Source: Blastocystis sp. Blastoise
Taxonomy: Eukaryota > Sar > Bigyra > Opalinata > Blastocystidae
Length of the DNA stretch: 64,000 bases
NCBI GenBank assembly: GCA_039096225.1
Contig: JBBPEB010000015.1
Span: 248,001-312,000 of the forward strand
Reading direction: 5' to 3'
Position 1 is the stretch's first letter, and every line of letters starts with the position of its first letter. This document shows positions 61,748 to 64,000 of the stretch, piece after piece. Made by a program: the position numbers and the translations under genes. The notes under the pieces were generated by a model. That model saw only the letters and a list, made by a program, of their open reading frames with translations. It had not been told where the DNA came from and did no database searches.

Positions 61748-64000
61748 TATCAAACCCTTTCAGTCTTCCTTCTTCTTCTTCACCTGTTCCTTCGTTTTTT
61801 AATAAAACAATGAATGCTCAATCTATTTTCAATAAATCCTCAATATCATCCACAAAGTCATCTCAAAGTATTTCATCAAAAACAGCACCTTCACTTATTG
61901 TCACATCTAACACAGATTCTATATTCTCACCTCTCAAAGTCTCATTAGAAAAGAAGACAGTTTTGGATCTATCAACTCCAACCAAACGTCCTCTTCTTCA
62001 AACAACTATTTCTTCTTCATCTCTACCAGTACTATCTAATAATATATCCTCTATCTCATCCAAATCTATTGCTGATTCTATTTCATCTAATAATATTTCT
62101 TCTAATAATATTTCATCAAATAATAATTCTAATAATATTTCTTCTAATAATATTTCTTCTAATAATATTTCTTCTAATAATATTTCTACTAATAATATTT
62201 CTACTAATAATATTTCTTCTAATAATAAATCTTCTAATAATAATTCTAATAATATTTCTACTCATAATATTTCTTCCAATAATATTCCTGCTCCTACCTT
62301 CTCTATTTCTTCATCATCATTGTCTTCTTCTATTCCAAATACAGTTACATCTCTTTCTAAGATAACTGCAGACCAAGTTCCTTCCACAATTACTCCTTCC
62401 TCCTCCTCATCTACTATTCCATCCCATACTATTTACGTGCCACAAACCTCTGTACCTCCCCAACAAAGTCATTCTCCATCTTCTCTTCCTTCACAATCTA
62501 TATCTTATTTTGATGATGATTTCTTTTTCAATGAAGAAAACTTAAAATTACTTGATGATATAGAAAAACAATATTCACAACATCAAGTAATTCCATCTGT
62601 AGTTACAACTGATATTCCTATGGAATCTACTTCAGTTCCTCTAACAGTAGAACCTTCATCTTCTTCCTATTCATCACTAATAAAATCAGTTACAAATGTG
62701 ACGCAACTCTTCGTAACTCCATCTATAAATAGATCAAATAGTATCAATAAGAATGAACACACAAAAGAAACTCTTCATAATGAAATATGTACTATACCAA
62801 TAATAGATATAAATCATGAAAACAATTCTCAATTGCATAAAAATAGTTCTTCTTCTACTATTCATCCTCCTACTCCCACAGTCTCACATGGGAATTCCTT
62901 GATTACTCCCTCAAAAGTGGCTCTTCCCCAAGATTCTCCATCACCCTTTACAAAGCTATATGGTCAAATAACCTTAGATGATATGAATCTATTGGATCAA
63001 ATAGAAAAAGAAGCTATTGAAAAAAAGAAACAAAATAAATCTCAACAGTATATACATATTATATTTATGTTTGTATTCTATAATTTAGTATAATTATAAA
63101 ATATATATTTTATTATCATGTATCTTGTTATTATATGTTTATGTGTATACATATATAGAGTAGAATATTCTTCTCCTCTTCTTTCTATTCCTTCAATGTC
63201 CACCCCTGGAGATTCTCTCTTATCTTCTACTCATATATATGCAGAAGTACTTACTGTATTTTCCATGACTAATGAAAGGACTGGGTATATCTCACAAGTA
63301 CAACTAACAGTAAAAGCATTAGAAGAAGCCTATAATAATCGTCAGTATAATGTTATTCTCACGGGGCAATGGTATGTTCATATAGTATAGTTATTAGTAT
63401 TTTTTATTTATTATTTATTATTTATTATTTATTATTTATTATTTATTATTTATTATTTATTATTTATTATTTATTATTAATAATTTTTATTTATAGTTTT
63501 TATTTATTATTTATTTATTATTTATTTATTATTTATTTATTATTTATTTATTATTTATTTATTATTTATTTATTATTTATTTATTATTTATTTATTATTT
63601 ATTTATTATTTATTTATTATTTATTATTTATTATTTATTTATTTATTTATTATTTATTATTTATTATTTATTTATTTATTTATTTATTATTTATTATTTA
63701 TTATTTATTATTTATTTATTTATTATTTATTATTTATTATTTATTTATTATTTATTTATTTATTTATTTATTATTTATTATTTATGTATTTCTTTAACAT
63801 TCTGTATTGCTACTGTTTTTACTCTGTTTCTTCTTCTTCTTTAGGATTCAGTCGCCTATATATCCAGGAACTCTGGTTAATATTCTATTTGATTCTCCAA
63901 TTCCATCTCCTGATTGTGTTCCAAACCCTCTCTATGTTTCGGATGATCACAATTGGATCATTGTATTTCCTGATTATTTATGTACTGCAACCCTCATTTC
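60770..64000 (+). CDS. DNA2: DNA2 nuclease-helicase, N-terminal part, cut by the window
   Basis: At least six exons. The start MNNDIRSEIFDSPIGTTSLS is followed by a disordered region of over 600 residues: basic patch SPKKKRYRFSPLKPSPLSRT, then long Ser/Thr/Asn repeats. The conserved part begins THIYAEVLTVFSMTNERTGY with ISQVQLTVKALEEAYNNRQY, NVILTGQWIQSPIYPGTLVN and NWIIVFPDYLCTATLIS. It follows the DNA2 OB-fold block, where human DNA2 has a VLAV...ITASQSLE...LRNDW...VEPGDIIHL...LILYPDMLISGT pattern. DNA2 processes Okazaki flaps and resects breaks. The nuclease and helicase domains must lie beyond 64000. The repeat-rich N-terminus is longer than in animals. A short motif ITLDDMNLLDQIEKEAIEKK may be an interaction helix. 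Confidence 0.8.
62080..62285 (+). repeat. coding 15-bp minisatellite in DNA2
   Basis: Tandem units of TCTAATAATATTTCT type read in frame as SNNIS repeats, with degenerate ends. The reading frame stays open throughout. Confidence 0.85.
63400..63790 (+). repeat. TTTATTA-based minisatellite filling a DNA2 intron
   Basis: Period-7 TTTATTA units, then mixed 7- and 11-base units (TTTATTTATTA), nearly 400 bases, between the GTATGTTC donor after LTGQ and the CTTCTTTAG acceptor before IQSPIYPG. Confidence 0.9.

Noticed and set aside
63369-63797. 142-codon Tyr/Leu/Ile-rich frame
   Set aside because: It is the TTTATTA minisatellite in a DNA2 intron read in one frame.

Overview
This is nuclear DNA of an intron-rich, extremely AT-rich unicellular eukaryote. 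Genes are split into many short exons. Introns are typically 40-250 nt, start GTATAT and end ATATAG, and are filled with TA or TTA microsatellites. Stop codons are TAA, TAG and TGA used in the standard way. There is a typical eukaryotic tRNA-Gln, a small protein with a mitochondrial-type presequence, and several families (WD40-bearing ATG16, PCIF1, Band-3/OCA2-type transporter, plant-type hexosaminidase) that argue against a fungus. I cannot place the lineage further from sequence alone.

Layout. 1-1320 (-): coiled-coil/PDZ protein, running off the left edge. 1683-2787 (-): p47/Shp1-type SEP-UBX cofactor of Cdc48/p97. 3094-7204 (+): large protein with vWA-like N-terminus and a poly-Asn run. 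8422-10259 (+): FAM86/EEF2KMT lysine methyltransferase. 10665-11950 (-): 6-phosphogluconolactonase. 14066-16523 (+): PH domain fused to a PP2A B56 subunit. 17595-20767 (+): ATG16-like coiled-coil/WD40. 22264-23901 (+): ankyrin protein. 24917-25285 (-): small mitochondrial membrane protein. 25651-27862 (+): PCIF1-type cap methyltransferase. 28541-31281 (-): ELP3. 31612-32503 (+): RPS3. 32622-33250 (-): HINT3-like HIT protein. 33572-33642 (-): tRNA-Gln(CUG). 34223-39181 (+): ARM-repeat/proline-rich scaffold with an array of mini-exons. 41439-43254 (+): Mei2-like RRM protein. 46971-48999 (+): Rtt106-like histone chaperone. 49820-54656 (+): Band-3 cytoplasmic domain fused to an OCA2/NhaD-type transporter. 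54955-56326 (+): RDD protein. 56536-58976 (-): secreted beta-hexosaminidase. 59749-60506 (+): secretory-pathway type I membrane protein. 60770-end (+): DNA2 nuclease-helicase, cut by the right edge.

The genes do not form a pathway; this is an ordinary chromosomal arm with divergent and convergent pairs separated by short A-rich promoters and long T-rich 3' flanks.

The most unusual signal is in how some genes are interrupted. Nearly all introns I resolved join in frame as GT-AG. In the hexosaminidase gene, in ELP3 and in RPS3, however, several TA-rich inserts cannot be removed as GT-AG while giving the protein that the family alignment demands. Many are bounded by direct repeats of 5-15 bp, of which exactly one copy must remain. 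They look like non-canonical introns or IES-like inserts and are the main candidate for something undescribed. Two domain fusions (PH-B56 and Band3cyto-OCA2) are the next most interesting items.
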